Part shown: positions 18,101 through 25,139 of the stretch, in pieces
Layout of the letters: each line of letters starts with the position of its first letter
Numbering within the stretch: position 1 is the stretch's first letter
Made by a program: the position numbers and the translations under genes
The notes under the pieces: model-generated
Database searches by the model: none
The model's input: the letters and a program-made list of their open reading frames with translations, nothing else
Told to the model about the DNA's origin: nothing
Source of the DNA: CAZTDD01 sp964612675
GTDB lineage: Bacteria > Hinthialibacterota > Hinthialibacteria > Hinthialibacterales > JAKPRU01
Reading direction: 5' to 3'
Assembly: GCA_964612675.1 (NCBI GenBank)
Contig: CAZTDD010000085.1
Span: forward strand, 1 to 30,234
Length of the DNA: 30,234 nucleotides

Positions 18101-18507
18101 TACTCGACATGCCCTTTCTGTGACAGGACCTGTAGGATTGCCCGGTGGGTTTGCAGCGGAGCGCGTTGGGAGCGCTCATCGCGGATTTCGCCTTTCTCGT
18201 CCGTCCCAAAAGACCCGACGACGAATTCGGTATCCTTTTCATCCAGGAAGAATATCCCGAGTCGGTCGAATCCAAGACGATTTCGTCCGAGTTCTATCGC
18301 TCGTTTGCATAGTTCATCGACCGATTTCGCGGTGCTCAGTTCGTTTGTGACTTCGTGGAGTACTTTGAGACGATCCAAGAAGGGTCTTTCGTTTTGTAGA
18401 TCGTCTCTTTTCCGTGGGGGGTCTTTTCGTTCGAGTTCGGTAACTCGAAGCCGGAGCGATTCAAGTTCTTCGATTAGCTCGGGCCTTGTCTTTTGGGAGT
18501 CCGTCAT
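15160..18507 (-). CDS. Hybrid sensor histidine kinase: GAF, four PAS, HisKA-HATPase, receiver
   Basis: 1115 residues, no membrane segment, so probably cytoplasmic. Order: coiled coil with LIEELESLRLRVTELE (about 1-35), GAF (about 50-205), PAS1 (about 215-340), PAS2 (about 345-470), PAS3 with a Cys cluster (C-x10-PCPFC, about 480-590), PAS4 (about 600-715), HisKA with AHDFNN (phospho-acceptor H743), HATPase (N-box NLCVNARDA, G-boxes DNGTGMD and GTGLGL), and receiver with phospho-acceptor D1045 (ILDLSMPRMSG) and conserved KPY. The start at 18507 (ATG, GAGG 8 nt upstream) is preferred; a GTG at 18549 has no binding site. Paralogous to the kinase at 19904. The receiver suggests a phosphorelay; no output domain is encoded nearby. 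The Cys-containing PAS may bind metal or sense redox (inference). Confidence 0.93.
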   Translation of the reverse strand: MTDSQKTRPELIEELESLRLRVTELERKDPPRKRDDLQNERPFLDRLKVLHEVTNELSTAKSVDELCKRAIELGRNRLGFDRLGIFFLDEKDTEFVVGSFGTDEKGEIRDERSQRAPLQTHRAILQVLSQKGHVEYIEDVPLYNHAQEQVGHGCAAVAGLWGATGPIGCMPMDNLLSQEPITPHDCELLGLYASAVGHLYSLKKTEEDLCKERNLLQGLLENVPDDIYFKDIESRFVRVSKASAERARAAGVAEFIGKTDFDFFATEHAQKAHDDERWVMETGRPLVNIVEKEMWPDGRETWVSTTKVPYRDEQSNIIGTLGISRDISEWKRAEEALERRERLYRQAIEVAGAVPYYQNYKTNQYEFVGEGIKQMTGYSAEEFSPKVWVDMEKEIFLLGELSGLSVNEAVQKAKQKEGVSWRADYRVRTREGEERWLANAAIQVKDDKGEIIGSLGILQDITNRKRAEEEAKMSHLRLLSIFDGVDEPIYVSDPETFEILYVNQVLRKDFGEPGRQKCYEYLQGRNAPCPFCTNDKIFGEWFGRSYVWEFQNKLNRHWYRCIDKAIQWPDGRMVRCEMAVDITESKRVEAQLQRERDLVSRIMETSPAGITMVDRDGRIVFANAMAEQMHGLERSKIAQRTYNDPEWRITDHDGNPIPDSELPFQQVMRSGKPVVDVRHAIEHPDGRRVLLSINAAPLFDETGEVAGMVSTVEDVTERVELEEQLRQSQKMQAIGQLAGGVAHDFNNLLTGIIGNLALAEMDGTPEIEKYTRDAMDAADRARRLVKQLLAFSRKTHIELKPTDLNELTNEMYRLVRETVDRRIDIEIDTQERIPPVLADATQLSSVLMNLCVNARDAVVGVMDADTVPERRGDRFAIIVSTRTTVVDAEHSRNQPDAKPGRYVVVNVSDNGTGMDEQTRRHIFEPFFTTKEVGQGTGLGLASAYGIVKQHDGWIEVQSNEGKGSTFQVYLPVLERTMRQEEETRAEESPGGSETILLVDDEELLRDVGKSILERLGYTVILAQDGEQALEMFAAEWNRIDLIILDLSMPRMSGREVLETLRGLGCDTPVIVSSGYAEDDQREPLDRLGVAAYISKPYRPTKFAKTVREVLDTPVK

Positions 18508-18639
18508 AGCCGCAACCTCGACAGGAATTCGGTTCTCCCTCATTCGCACGGGAATCCGAAGTGCCTGACCCCCGGACGATCTAATTTCACAAGCAAGATT
18601 CTACATCTTCTCAAGGACTGTTGGCAACCAGGAGAGGAT

Positions 18640-18668
18640 GGTGGGCTACGCTTCGCTTTGAGCCCACC
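18640..18668. repeat. Palindrome GGTGGGCT / AGCCCACC between sensor genes
   Basis: Perfect 8-bp stem around a 13-nt loop, 8 bp beyond the stop codon at 18676. It belongs to the same dispersed hairpin family as 12657-12721. It could act as a weak terminator or mRNA 3' stabiliser between the two sensor genes. Confidence 0.6.
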
Positions 18669-18675
18669 CTACAGT

Positions 18676-19929
18676 TTATGCGAATGTATCGCCGTAAAGC
18701 TGGTAGGCGCAATCGGGACAGATGCTGTGGCTGAACTCCGCGTCGGAACGTTCTTGAATGTACTTTTCAAGGCGATTCCAGTAGCCGCTGTCGTCCCGGA
18801 TCTTTTTGCAGTTTGCGCATATGGGGAGGAGTCCGTCCAGTGTACGGACCTTGGCAAGCGCTTTCTGCAGGTCTTCGATTACTTGTTCCCGCTCTCTTTC
18901 AATTCGTTTTCTTTCGGTTATGTCGCTGTTTGCAGCCCGCACACCGAGAAACGTACCGGAGGAATCGCGGATCGCTCTGCATACGTGGCTGATCCACTTC
19001 TCCTCACCTTTTTTTGCAACGATGCGGAACTCGATACCCGATGTGGATTGACCCTGCAACGCGGATTGATGATGGCGCTGAAACTTCTCTCGATCGTCGG
19101 GATGGACCAGTTTCTCAACGACTTCCCGGAATCCCGCGAACTCCCCTGGACTGTATCCTGTCAGCGTCTGGAAAGCCGGCGACACATATCGGGTATCGCC
19201 GTTTTCGTCCAACCAGTAGACCCAATCGTTTGAGAATTCCGTTACGGTTTTGTAGCGTTCCTGTTCAGCCTCGAGTTTTTCCAATGTCATGCTGTTACGG
19301 AGCGCTACGGCAGCGAGTTCGCCGAATGCTTTCGCGAGGCGTGCGTCGTTCTCGTTGAAATCTCCCGGTTTGTTGGACATGCCCATCAGTCCGACAGTTT
19401 TGCCGTCGATCACCAATGGGGCGAACATCGCATTTCTCAGTTTCACATGCCCTTTCGGCATGTATTTCATCCATTGGCTGTTGAAGAAATCATTATCGTA
19501 GACGACTTCGCCCGTTCGGTAGGATTCCGCGCGCAATCCGCGAATCGGCATAGGCAAGGCGGGATCCACCGTGCAGGGAGAGCCTCCGGATTCCAAGAAG
19601 AGGACTTCGTTTTCTGAGCCATCGTCCGACAATAGGGCGACGTATCCGGCAACGGCTCCGGTCAATCGACAACAGGTATCGAATATCGCACGTGCGGCAC
19701 GTTCGATATGCTGATGTTCGAGTACCGCGCGCGCGCCTTCCAAGAGTCCGGTGACCTCGCGTTCGCGTTGCTGAAGGGCACCTACAAGGTCCTTCCATTT
19801 TTCTTTTGATTGGGAGTGTTCGCTCTCTTTTTGTTCTAGTTCTGTAACTCGGCGGCGGAGGGCGTCTATTTCACGGTTTTGTTCCGTATCAGCTCGGTCA
19901 TGCTTATGTAAACTCTTCGTTTTCTCCAT
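18676..19929 (-). CDS. GAF-PAS sensor protein with C-terminal Cys4 motif and no kinase domain
   Basis: 417 residues. Coiled coil (about 1-60), GAF (about 62-227), PAS (about 230-350, WLDENGDTRYVSPAFQTLTGY), short coiled coil, then a C-terminal motif LPICANCKKIRDDSGYW with C371, C374, H401, C404 and C407, a probable zinc-binding knuckle. The same motif closes many bacterial PAS proteins that lack a catalytic domain; its role is not established. Start: ATG 19929 with GAGG 6 nt upstream, inside the end of the upstream kinase gene (26-bp overlap), which implies translational coupling. A frame from 20013 would overlap 110 bp and has no binding site. With kinases on both sides, it probably feeds a signal into, or scaffolds, those kinases (inference). 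Confidence 0.88.
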   Translation of the reverse strand: MEKTKSLHKHDRADTEQNREIDALRRRVTELEQKESEHSQSKEKWKDLVGALQQREREVTGLLEGARAVLEHQHIERAARAIFDTCCRLTGAVAGYVALLSDDGSENEVLFLESGGSPCTVDPALPMPIRGLRAESYRTGEVVYDNDFFNSQWMKYMPKGHVKLRNAMFAPLVIDGKTVGLMGMSNKPGDFNENDARLAKAFGELAAVALRNSMTLEKLEAEQERYKTVTEFSNDWVYWLDENGDTRYVSPAFQTLTGYSPGEFAGFREVVEKLVHPDDREKFQRHHQSALQGQSTSGIEFRIVAKKGEEKWISHVCRAIRDSSGTFLGVRAANSDITERKRIEREREQVIEDLQKALAKVRTLDGLLPICANCKKIRDDSGYWNRLEKYIQERSDAEFSHSICPDCAYQLYGDTFA

Positions 19930-22429
19930 TTTCAACCTCATCCAGCACGTTGCGGATCTTGCGTACCAGTTCGCTGGGCCGATACGGTTTAGGCATATAC
20001 GCATCGACCCCAAGGCTATCTAAACTCTCCTTCTCCACATCGCATTCATATCCTGTGCTGACGATGATTTTGACGTCCGATGCAATTTCACGGATTGCCT
20101 GGAGGAATTCGCGGCCTGACATGCGGGGCATGGATAAATCAACGATAATCAAGTCGATGCTATCGCGTTCTTCCTTGAAACATTGGACCGCTTCTTTTCC
20201 ATCGACGGCCAACATCACATTATAACCATATCGCTTCAACATATTCTTTCCAAGTAGACGGATCGGTTCTTCGTCGTCGACCAGCAGGACCGTCTCGGTT
20301 CCCTTGGGGAGGTCGGACGAGGCCACAGGGGCCGGTTCATTTGTTTTGTCTTTTGTAATAGGCAAATATAGTTCGAATGTTGTTCCCTTACCGAGGAAGC
20401 TGTGTACATCCATCCATCCATGGTGCTGGGAAAGAATCATGTAAGCGCTGGACAAGCCAAGTCCGGTCCCTTTTCCCTTTCCTTTTGTTGTGAAGAAGGG
20501 GTCGAAAATACGCTGTTTGACTTCGTCTGACATACCGATACCGTTGTCCGATACAGTCAAGACGACGAATCGTCCCTCGCGAGCCTGCGGATGACGTTGC
20601 GCGATGGTTGAATCGATAGAGACGCTTCTGGTACGAAAAACAATCTTGAAGTCGCCGTCTGTTCTTCCGGTTTCCGAGGAGCACATCAGTTGTTGAATTG
20701 CATCCCGGGCGTTTACGCATAGATTGGCAAGAACGGAAGTGATTTGTGGGCCGTCCGCCATCACAACCGGTAAGTTTTCTTCCGTGCGGACATCGATATC
20801 AATCCGCCGATCGACGGTCTGTCGCATCAGATCCGCGACCTCTTTCACGAGTTGATTCACGTCAGTGGGCTCGGTTGCGACATTCGATTTTCTGCTGAAT
20901 CTCAGCAACCGTTTCACGAGATGCATCGCCCGTGTGGACGCTCGGTGTGCGTGCCGAATCAACTCGCGAACATTTTCCGGAGCCTCCTCTTCCGCAAGGT
21001 CGAGAAAACCGACGATCCCGGTTAATGCGTTATTGAAGTCGTGGGCCACCCCGCCTGCCAATTGCCCCACCGCCTCCATTTTCTGCAACTGTCGCAGCTG
21101 CTCCTCCAATTCCTTTCGTTCCGTGATGTCGACAAAGGTTGTGTATACACGGGAGGGGGTATCTTCCTCGAAATCGAAGAGTGGGATCGCGTTCACCAGA
21201 ATCCACGTGCGCTTTTTGGTGCGTTGATTCACAACGCCCATGACTTTGTTTTGGACAGGTTTGCCCGTTCGGAATGCGAGCATGGCTGGATGGTGTTCTC
21301 CGGGGAAATCCGATCCGTCCTCTCGAATCGCATTCCAGCACCGATCGCTCGATGATTTGCCGACCATCTCTTCCAAGGACATACCGAGAATCCGTTCGGC
21401 TGCGGGATTGGCCATGATGATTGCCCCGCAGGAATTCTGGTATACAACCCCCTGCGCCATTGTCTCGAACAATCTGCGGAACCGATTTTCGCTCTCTTTG
21501 AGGGCGTGTTCAGTGATTGTTCGTGCGGTGATGTCTGTTGCAATACCGCAGAGACAGGAGGCTTGACCACGCTCGTCTCGAACCACCCAGGTCCTGCATT
21601 CCAAAACCGTCTGCGAGCCGTCGCTGGCGGTGTTGATGACCTCGCCTCTCCAGCTGCCGGCTTTCAGCGTTTCGTTGATGATTTCCTTTTGTGTCGCTCC
21701 TTGGGTCGGATCCTCTCCGTAGGTTTTCACAGAGCATCCAATAAGGTCTTCGCGATTCCGTTTCAACGTTTCGCAGACCGATTCATTCACATAAAGGATA
21801 TTGCCGGCCATATCTGTGACGGTGACTCGATCCTGGATTTGATCGAGAATCGTGGCCTGGAACCGAAGTTGTTCTTCCGATTCCTTTCGTTTTTCTTCCT
21901 TGGCGATTCTGTCCAGAGCAAACGCGATTTCATCGCTCAACTCTTCAAATAAGGTCATTTCGTCCCGGTCTTGCCCATAGGACTCGGGAACCGAAGCGCA
22001 AAACGTTCCGAAGACCTTATCGTCGAATTCCAGTCGCTTAACAAATACGACATGGCCATTATGTGCATCATGCAGCGGACAATTCGGGCACTCAGTCAGT
22101 CTCTCCTGGATGACAACAATACTATCCTGACGCAGTGCTTTATTGATACAGGCGGGCCGGAACCCTTCGCCTATTCGTTTTACCAAAGACGAAAACTCGC
22201 CATTAAAACCCGCACTTGCCGCTCTATAACAACGGTCGGAGTCGTCAATAAGTACCAGCCATACGTGTTGATAGACGAGAATATCCACAAGGTTGTCGCA
22301 CACCTCTTGGATCAGGGACGCCTGGTTCGACACCCGCGTGAGCAATTGGTTGACGTGGCGCATGGCGCGCAGCAAGGCGTGCAAGCGTACGAATCGCTTT
22401 TCAGACATTAATACAGATGAGTCGCTCAT
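19904..22429 (-). CDS. Hybrid sensor histidine kinase: GAF, two PAS, HisKA-HATPase, receiver
   Basis: 841 residues, cytoplasmic by lack of membrane segments. GAF (about 12-185) carrying LTECPNCPLHDAHNGHV, a Cys-rich loop seen in a subset of sensor GAF domains; PAS1 (about 188-310); PAS2 (about 312-440); HisKA with AHDFNN (H463); HATPase (NLCVNARDA, DNGIGM, GTGLGL); and receiver with D764 (IVDLSMPRMSG) and KPY. From the kinase core onward it parallels the kinase at 15160-18507, including the shared phrase TVDRRIDI, so the two arose by duplication. AGGGGAGGAGT directly precedes the ATG at 22429. It overlaps the downstream GAF-PAS gene by 26 bp and follows the receiver-only gene by 101 bp. Ligand unknown; the GAF Cys pair may be redox- or metal-responsive. 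Confidence 0.93.
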   Translation of the reverse strand: MSDSSVLMSEKRFVRLHALLRAMRHVNQLLTRVSNQASLIQEVCDNLVDILVYQHVWLVLIDDSDRCYRAASAGFNGEFSSLVKRIGEGFRPACINKALRQDSIVVIQERLTECPNCPLHDAHNGHVVFVKRLEFDDKVFGTFCASVPESYGQDRDEMTLFEELSDEIAFALDRIAKEEKRKESEEQLRFQATILDQIQDRVTVTDMAGNILYVNESVCETLKRNREDLIGCSVKTYGEDPTQGATQKEIINETLKAGSWRGEVINTASDGSQTVLECRTWVVRDERGQASCLCGIATDITARTITEHALKESENRFRRLFETMAQGVVYQNSCGAIIMANPAAERILGMSLEEMVGKSSSDRCWNAIREDGSDFPGEHHPAMLAFRTGKPVQNKVMGVVNQRTKKRTWILVNAIPLFDFEEDTPSRVYTTFVDITERKELEEQLRQLQKMEAVGQLAGGVAHDFNNALTGIVGFLDLAEEEAPENVRELIRHAHRASTRAMHLVKRLLRFSRKSNVATEPTDVNQLVKEVADLMRQTVDRRIDIDVRTEENLPVVMADGPQITSVLANLCVNARDAIQQLMCSSETGRTDGDFKIVFRTRSVSIDSTIAQRHPQAREGRFVVLTVSDNGIGMSDEVKQRIFDPFFTTKGKGKGTGLGLSSAYMILSQHHGWMDVHSFLGKGTTFELYLPITKDKTNEPAPVASSDLPKGTETVLLVDDEEPIRLLGKNMLKRYGYNVMLAVDGKEAVQCFKEERDSIDLIIVDLSMPRMSGREFLQAIREIASDVKIIVSTGYECDVEKESLDSLGVDAYMPKPYRPSELVRKIRNVLDEVENGENEEFT

Positions 22430-22530
22430 ACTCCTCCCCTTTGAATCTCTGCGTTTTTCACTTGCCCCACGTCCCTTGAAGAGAATGTGAATTCCTTCGC
22501 GGTGGACGAATATCAGGATCCGGTGCAGAG

Positions 22531-23001
22531 TCAGCTCACCAGATCGGTATGGCCGGTCTGCGAAGTTTCTCTGTTCATAAGATCCTTCAGAACACGGACC
22601 AGTTCGGAACCCGGTTGGCTTTTCAGAAGAAAACAGTCAGCTCCGGCATTGTAGGCATCCCGGCGGTAGTGAAACCCGTCATTGAGGGTATACACCACGA
22701 TTCGGGTTTCCGGATGCTCCGCTTTGATTCGACGCGTTGTTTCTACGCCGTTCATACCGGGAAGACGGAAGTCGATCAACGCGACGGTTGGACGGTGAGT
22801 TTCGACCAATTCGAGAGCCTGTTCGCCGCTGGTAGCCTCCATGAACGAACAGAGCGGCAGGATCACTTTGATTAGATCTGCCAAGCCCTGCCGGACAACT
22901 TCGTGATCGTCCACAACGAGAATGGAAGCCGCGCCAGGTTTGCTCTTGTTGTCGAGGACAGGCTGTGACCGGTGCTGCGTGGGATCGCTGCTGTTTTGCA
23001 T
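22531..23001 (-). CDS. Receiver-only response regulator
   Basis: 156 residues: an unstructured N-terminus (about 1-25), then one receiver domain (about 26-148) with the acidic pair D31/D32, phospho-acceptor D77 (LIDFRLPGMNG), T105 and K127. The sequence is closest in style to NarL/FixJ-type receivers, but there is no HTH after it; the protein ends within about 10 residues of the domain. Such proteins shuttle phosphate in relays or act by protein contact (family knowledge). It is the first gene of the sensor block. A GGAGGAGGGGG stretch lies about 9 nt before the ATG, and a TATAAT lies 57 bp upstream. Its partner is probably one or both hybrid kinases downstream. Confidence 0.9.
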   Translation of the reverse strand: MQNSSDPTQHRSQPVLDNKSKPGAASILVVDDHEVVRQGLADLIKVILPLCSFMEATSGEQALELVETHRPTVALIDFRLPGMNGVETTRRIKAEHPETRIVVYTLNDGFHYRRDAYNAGADCFLLKSQPGSELVRVLKDLMNRETSQTGHTDLVS

Positions 23002-23057
23002 TGTGTGGTTCCCCCTCCTCCACGTTCTTATGGTTTGCCCATAACTAACACATCAAT

Positions 23058-23063
23058 ATTATA
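23058..23063 (-). promoter_or_regulatory. Candidate -10 box for the sensor block
   Basis: Perfect TATAAT on the minus strand, 57 bp upstream of the start at 23001. No good -35 is visible at 16-18 bp, so an activator-dependent or weak promoter is possible. Confidence 0.3.
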
Positions 23064-23103
23064 TCACCGTTATCGAATCGGGACCATCGGGAGACTTTAA
23101 TTG

Positions 23104-23149
23104 TTGATGTGGGGAATGTTGGATCATTGACGTGGGGAGAGTTTGATCC
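23104..23149. repeat. Imperfect 23-bp tandem duplication
   Basis: Two adjacent 23-mers, starting TTGATGTGGGG and TTGACGTGGGG and ending GGATCA and TGATCC, about 18 of 23 identical. The region lies upstream of the sensor block and has no gene. Confidence 0.4.
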
Positions 23150-23163
23150 TAGAAACGGCGGTT
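23146..23163 (+). repeat. Solo end related to the MITE-like element
   Basis: ATCCTAGAAACGGCGGTT, one mismatch from the solo end at 15133-15150 and similar to the left end of the element at 23310. It lies 147 bp upstream of that copy. Confidence 0.45.
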
Positions 23164-23185
23164 AGACCTGTGGAAGAGGCCTTGA

Positions 23186-23320
23186 CCGGTTGAGATGACA
23201 CTGGATGAAGCGGTCGGTCATCAGGACCTGGACACATTCTTCCGCAGCTGCAGCGACCGGTTGAAAGAGAACGGGATGGTGCTGATCCAGACGATCACTA
23301 TCGCCGATTATCCTAAATAA
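23186..23320 (+). pseudogene. Fragment of a cyclopropane-fatty-acyl-phospholipid synthase-type methyltransferase
   Basis: A short frame reads VEMTLDEAVGHQDLDTFF, then a segment with DRLKENGMVLIQTITIAD. This matches the internal S/V-E-M-x-E-A-V-G-H-x-x-L-x-T-F-F and LLKPxGxxxIQxITI signature of SAM-dependent CFA-synthase-family enzymes. Only about 40 of the roughly 400 residues expected remain. A stop codon lies just upstream in frame, and the downstream side runs into the left end of the 192-bp element at 23310, whose CCT AAA TAA closes the frame. No continuation is found after the element. A dead gene remnant. Confidence 0.65.
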
Positions 23321-23501
23321 GGCAGTTGAAGGTGTGGTTGCGAGGGTAAGCCGCTGATTTTTTGATAGTAGCGTTCATTCTCAGCTTTCACCCAAATGGT
23401 GATCGGTTCTTGAGCTTGTCGAAAGGCCGATCACCAACGCCGGCGCGGCCCTTCGACGGGCTCAGGAACCGCGCTTCCCATCCAACTGCCGAATTTAGGT
23501 T
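23310..23501. mobile_element. 192-bp MITE-like element, copy 2
   Basis: Same length and orientation as the copy at 12905-13096, with about 9 substitutions (about 95% identity). The left end has decayed (ATCCTAAATAAGGCAGTT) while the right end is intact. It interrupts the methyltransferase remnant at 23186-23320. No transposase gene and no obvious target-site duplication. Confidence 0.75.
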
Positions 23502-23766
23502 GACACAGAGAGGGTTAGCGGAGCCTGGCAGACCGAAGGATTTCAACACTGCAACCTCCGTAGGCGACGCGTAACCCACCGACACAGAGCGACAGCGAAA
23601 ACGCTTATCCCTTTACCTCGAGTTGGCTTCGATCCACGCCCCCACTCGGACCGGTTGACACAAATGGCAACCTACGCCACTCTTTATTCATCTGGAATCC
23701 GTCCAACAAATCGCGGTTCCATTACCGACAACTCTGTTTTCAAGACCTCACTGAAAGGATTGAGTT
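23502..23766. other. Intergenic region before the oxidoreductase
   Basis: Contains a decayed palindrome of the GGGTTAGCG / GCGTAACCCACC type (about 23513-23580), related to 12657-12721. No gene is seen. A TTGACA at 23655-23660 has no acceptable -10 at normal spacing, so the promoter of the downstream gene is not defined. Confidence 0.5.
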
Positions 23767-25059
23767 ATGCATTTCGATCGCCTTACCTCCCGCCGCCGAT
23801 TCCTCGAAACAACCGCCGCCGGTATCGCGGCACCGTTTATTATAGGGAGCACATCGCGCCGTGCGGGAGCGGCACCCGCGAATGATCGCATCACAATTGG
23901 TTGTATCGGGTTCGGTAAACGGTCTCGCAGTCTGCTTCACCGATGTATCGACCAGAAAGACACACAGGTCGTCGCCGTCAGCGAAGTCGTTCGTGAACGG
24001 CGCGAGCAGGGCCGCGAACAGGTCGAAACCTATTACGCGGACAGTACAGACCGGCCCTCCTTCAAAGGGTGTGCTACCTATAACGACTTCCGAAAGATCG
24101 TCGAGCGCGACGATATCGACGCGGTCATCATCGGCACGCCCGATCACTGGCACGCGATACAGGCGATCATGTCGGCGGAAAGCGGAAAAGACATTTACTG
24201 TGAAAAGCCGATGTCGCTCGTCATTGTCCACGGCCGCAAGATGGCCGACGCCGTCAGGAAAAACAACTGCATATTCCAAACTGGCAGCCAGCAGCGCAGT
24301 GAATTCGGCGGCAGGTTCCGCAAAGCCGTCGAATTGATTCGCAACGGCCGTATCGGAAGACTCCATACCATTCACGTTGGTGTTGGCGGACCGCCCGTTC
24401 CCTGCGATTTACCGGAGGAACCCTGCCCCGATGGAACCGATTGGGAAATGTGGAACGGTCCCGCACCGGAACGTGGCTACCATCACGAGCTCTGCCCGAA
24501 GGGCATCCACGACCATTTCCCCGCATTCCGTCGCTATCGAGAATATGCCGGCGGTGGACTTGCGGATTTCGGCGCTCACCACTTCGATATCGCCCAATGG
24601 GCGCTCGATATGGACGACAGCGGACCGGTAAAAATCGAGCCACCGGAAGGAAAAGAAAACAAGGGCTTGAAATTCACTTACGCCAACGGCGTGGTGATGC
24701 ATCATGGCGGGCCGCGCGGTTGTACGTTTGAAGGCACAAAGGGGAAAATCTACGTCGATCGAAGTGAATTGACCAGCGAGCCCGGTGCGATTGTCGATGA
24801 GCCTCTCGAAGAGAATGCGATCCGGGTCTATCACTCGGATAACCACATGCGCAACTGGCTCAACTGCGTTTTTTCGCGGGAACTACCCATTTGCGACGTG
24901 GAAATCGGCCATCGCTCGGCCAGTATTTGCCATCTCGCCAACATTGGCTACCGCGTCCGAAGAACGCTGAACTGGGATCCGAAAAAAGAGGTTTTCCTGG
25001 ACGATCCCGAGGCCAACAAATACGCCGACCGCGACGTGCGGGATCCGTGGACGTTGTGA
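23767..25059 (+). CDS. Tat-exported Gfo/Idh/MocA-family oxidoreductase
   Basis: 430 residues; an NAD(P)-dependent sugar or polyol dehydrogenase-like protein. Seen: a twin-arginine signal (SRRRFLE at residues 8-14, hydrophobic stretch, cleavage near AGAAPA about 36), Rossmann fold with GCIGFG (about 45-50), IGTPDHWHA, the family's CEKP motif (K147), and a substrate-domain segment GGGLADFGAHHFDIAQWAL. The length and layout match the Tat-exported subgroup abundant in Planctomycetes and several candidate phyla, where members cluster with sugar catabolism genes. AAGGA lies 8 nt before the ATG. It stands alone, converging on the response regulator at 25140. The substrate cannot be inferred. The Tat signal fits folding with cofactor before export to the periplasm. 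Confidence 0.93.
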   Translation: MHFDRLTSRRRFLETTAAGIAAPFIIGSTSRRAGAAPANDRITIGCIGFGKRSRSLLHRCIDQKDTQVVAVSEVVRERREQGREQVETYYADSTDRPSFKGCATYNDFRKIVERDDIDAVIIGTPDHWHAIQAIMSAESGKDIYCEKPMSLVIVHGRKMADAVRKNNCIFQTGSQQRSEFGGRFRKAVELIRNGRIGRLHTIHVGVGGPPVPCDLPEEPCPDGTDWEMWNGPAPERGYHHELCPKGIHDHFPAFRRYREYAGGGLADFGAHHFDIAQWALDMDDSGPVKIEPPEGKENKGLKFTYANGVVMHHGGPRGCTFEGTKGKIYVDRSELTSEPGAIVDEPLEENAIRVYHSDNHMRNWLNCVFSRELPICDVEIGHRSASICHLANIGYRVRRTLNWDPKKEVFLDDPEANKYADRDVRDPWTL

Positions 25060-25085
25060 GAGCAGTCCTTGCGAGCAACCGGGTG

Positions 25086-25111
25086 CCACCCCCAACTCCG
25101 CTTGGGGGTGG
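25086..25111. terminator. Hairpin between convergent genes
   Basis: CCACCCCCAA and TTGGGGGTGG form a perfect 10-bp stem with a 6-nt loop, 26 bp after the oxidoreductase stop and 28 bp beyond the end of the response regulator gene at 25140. No T-run follows on either strand; probably a bidirectional terminator or a dispersed hairpin. Confidence 0.5.
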
Positions 25112-25139
25112 ATCGACGCGTAATCCACCAAAACCCACC

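Noticed and set aside
23138..23163. AGAGTTTGATCCT followed by an AACGGCGG-like stretch, resembling the 5' end of 16S rRNA
   Set aside because: The match is only 13 bases and then fails. It arises within a 23-bp tandem duplication, and no rRNA sequence follows.
23655..23690. TTGACA upstream of the oxidoreductase as a -35 box
   Set aside because: No acceptable -10 lies at 16-18 bp; the nearest T-rich hexamer is too far away.
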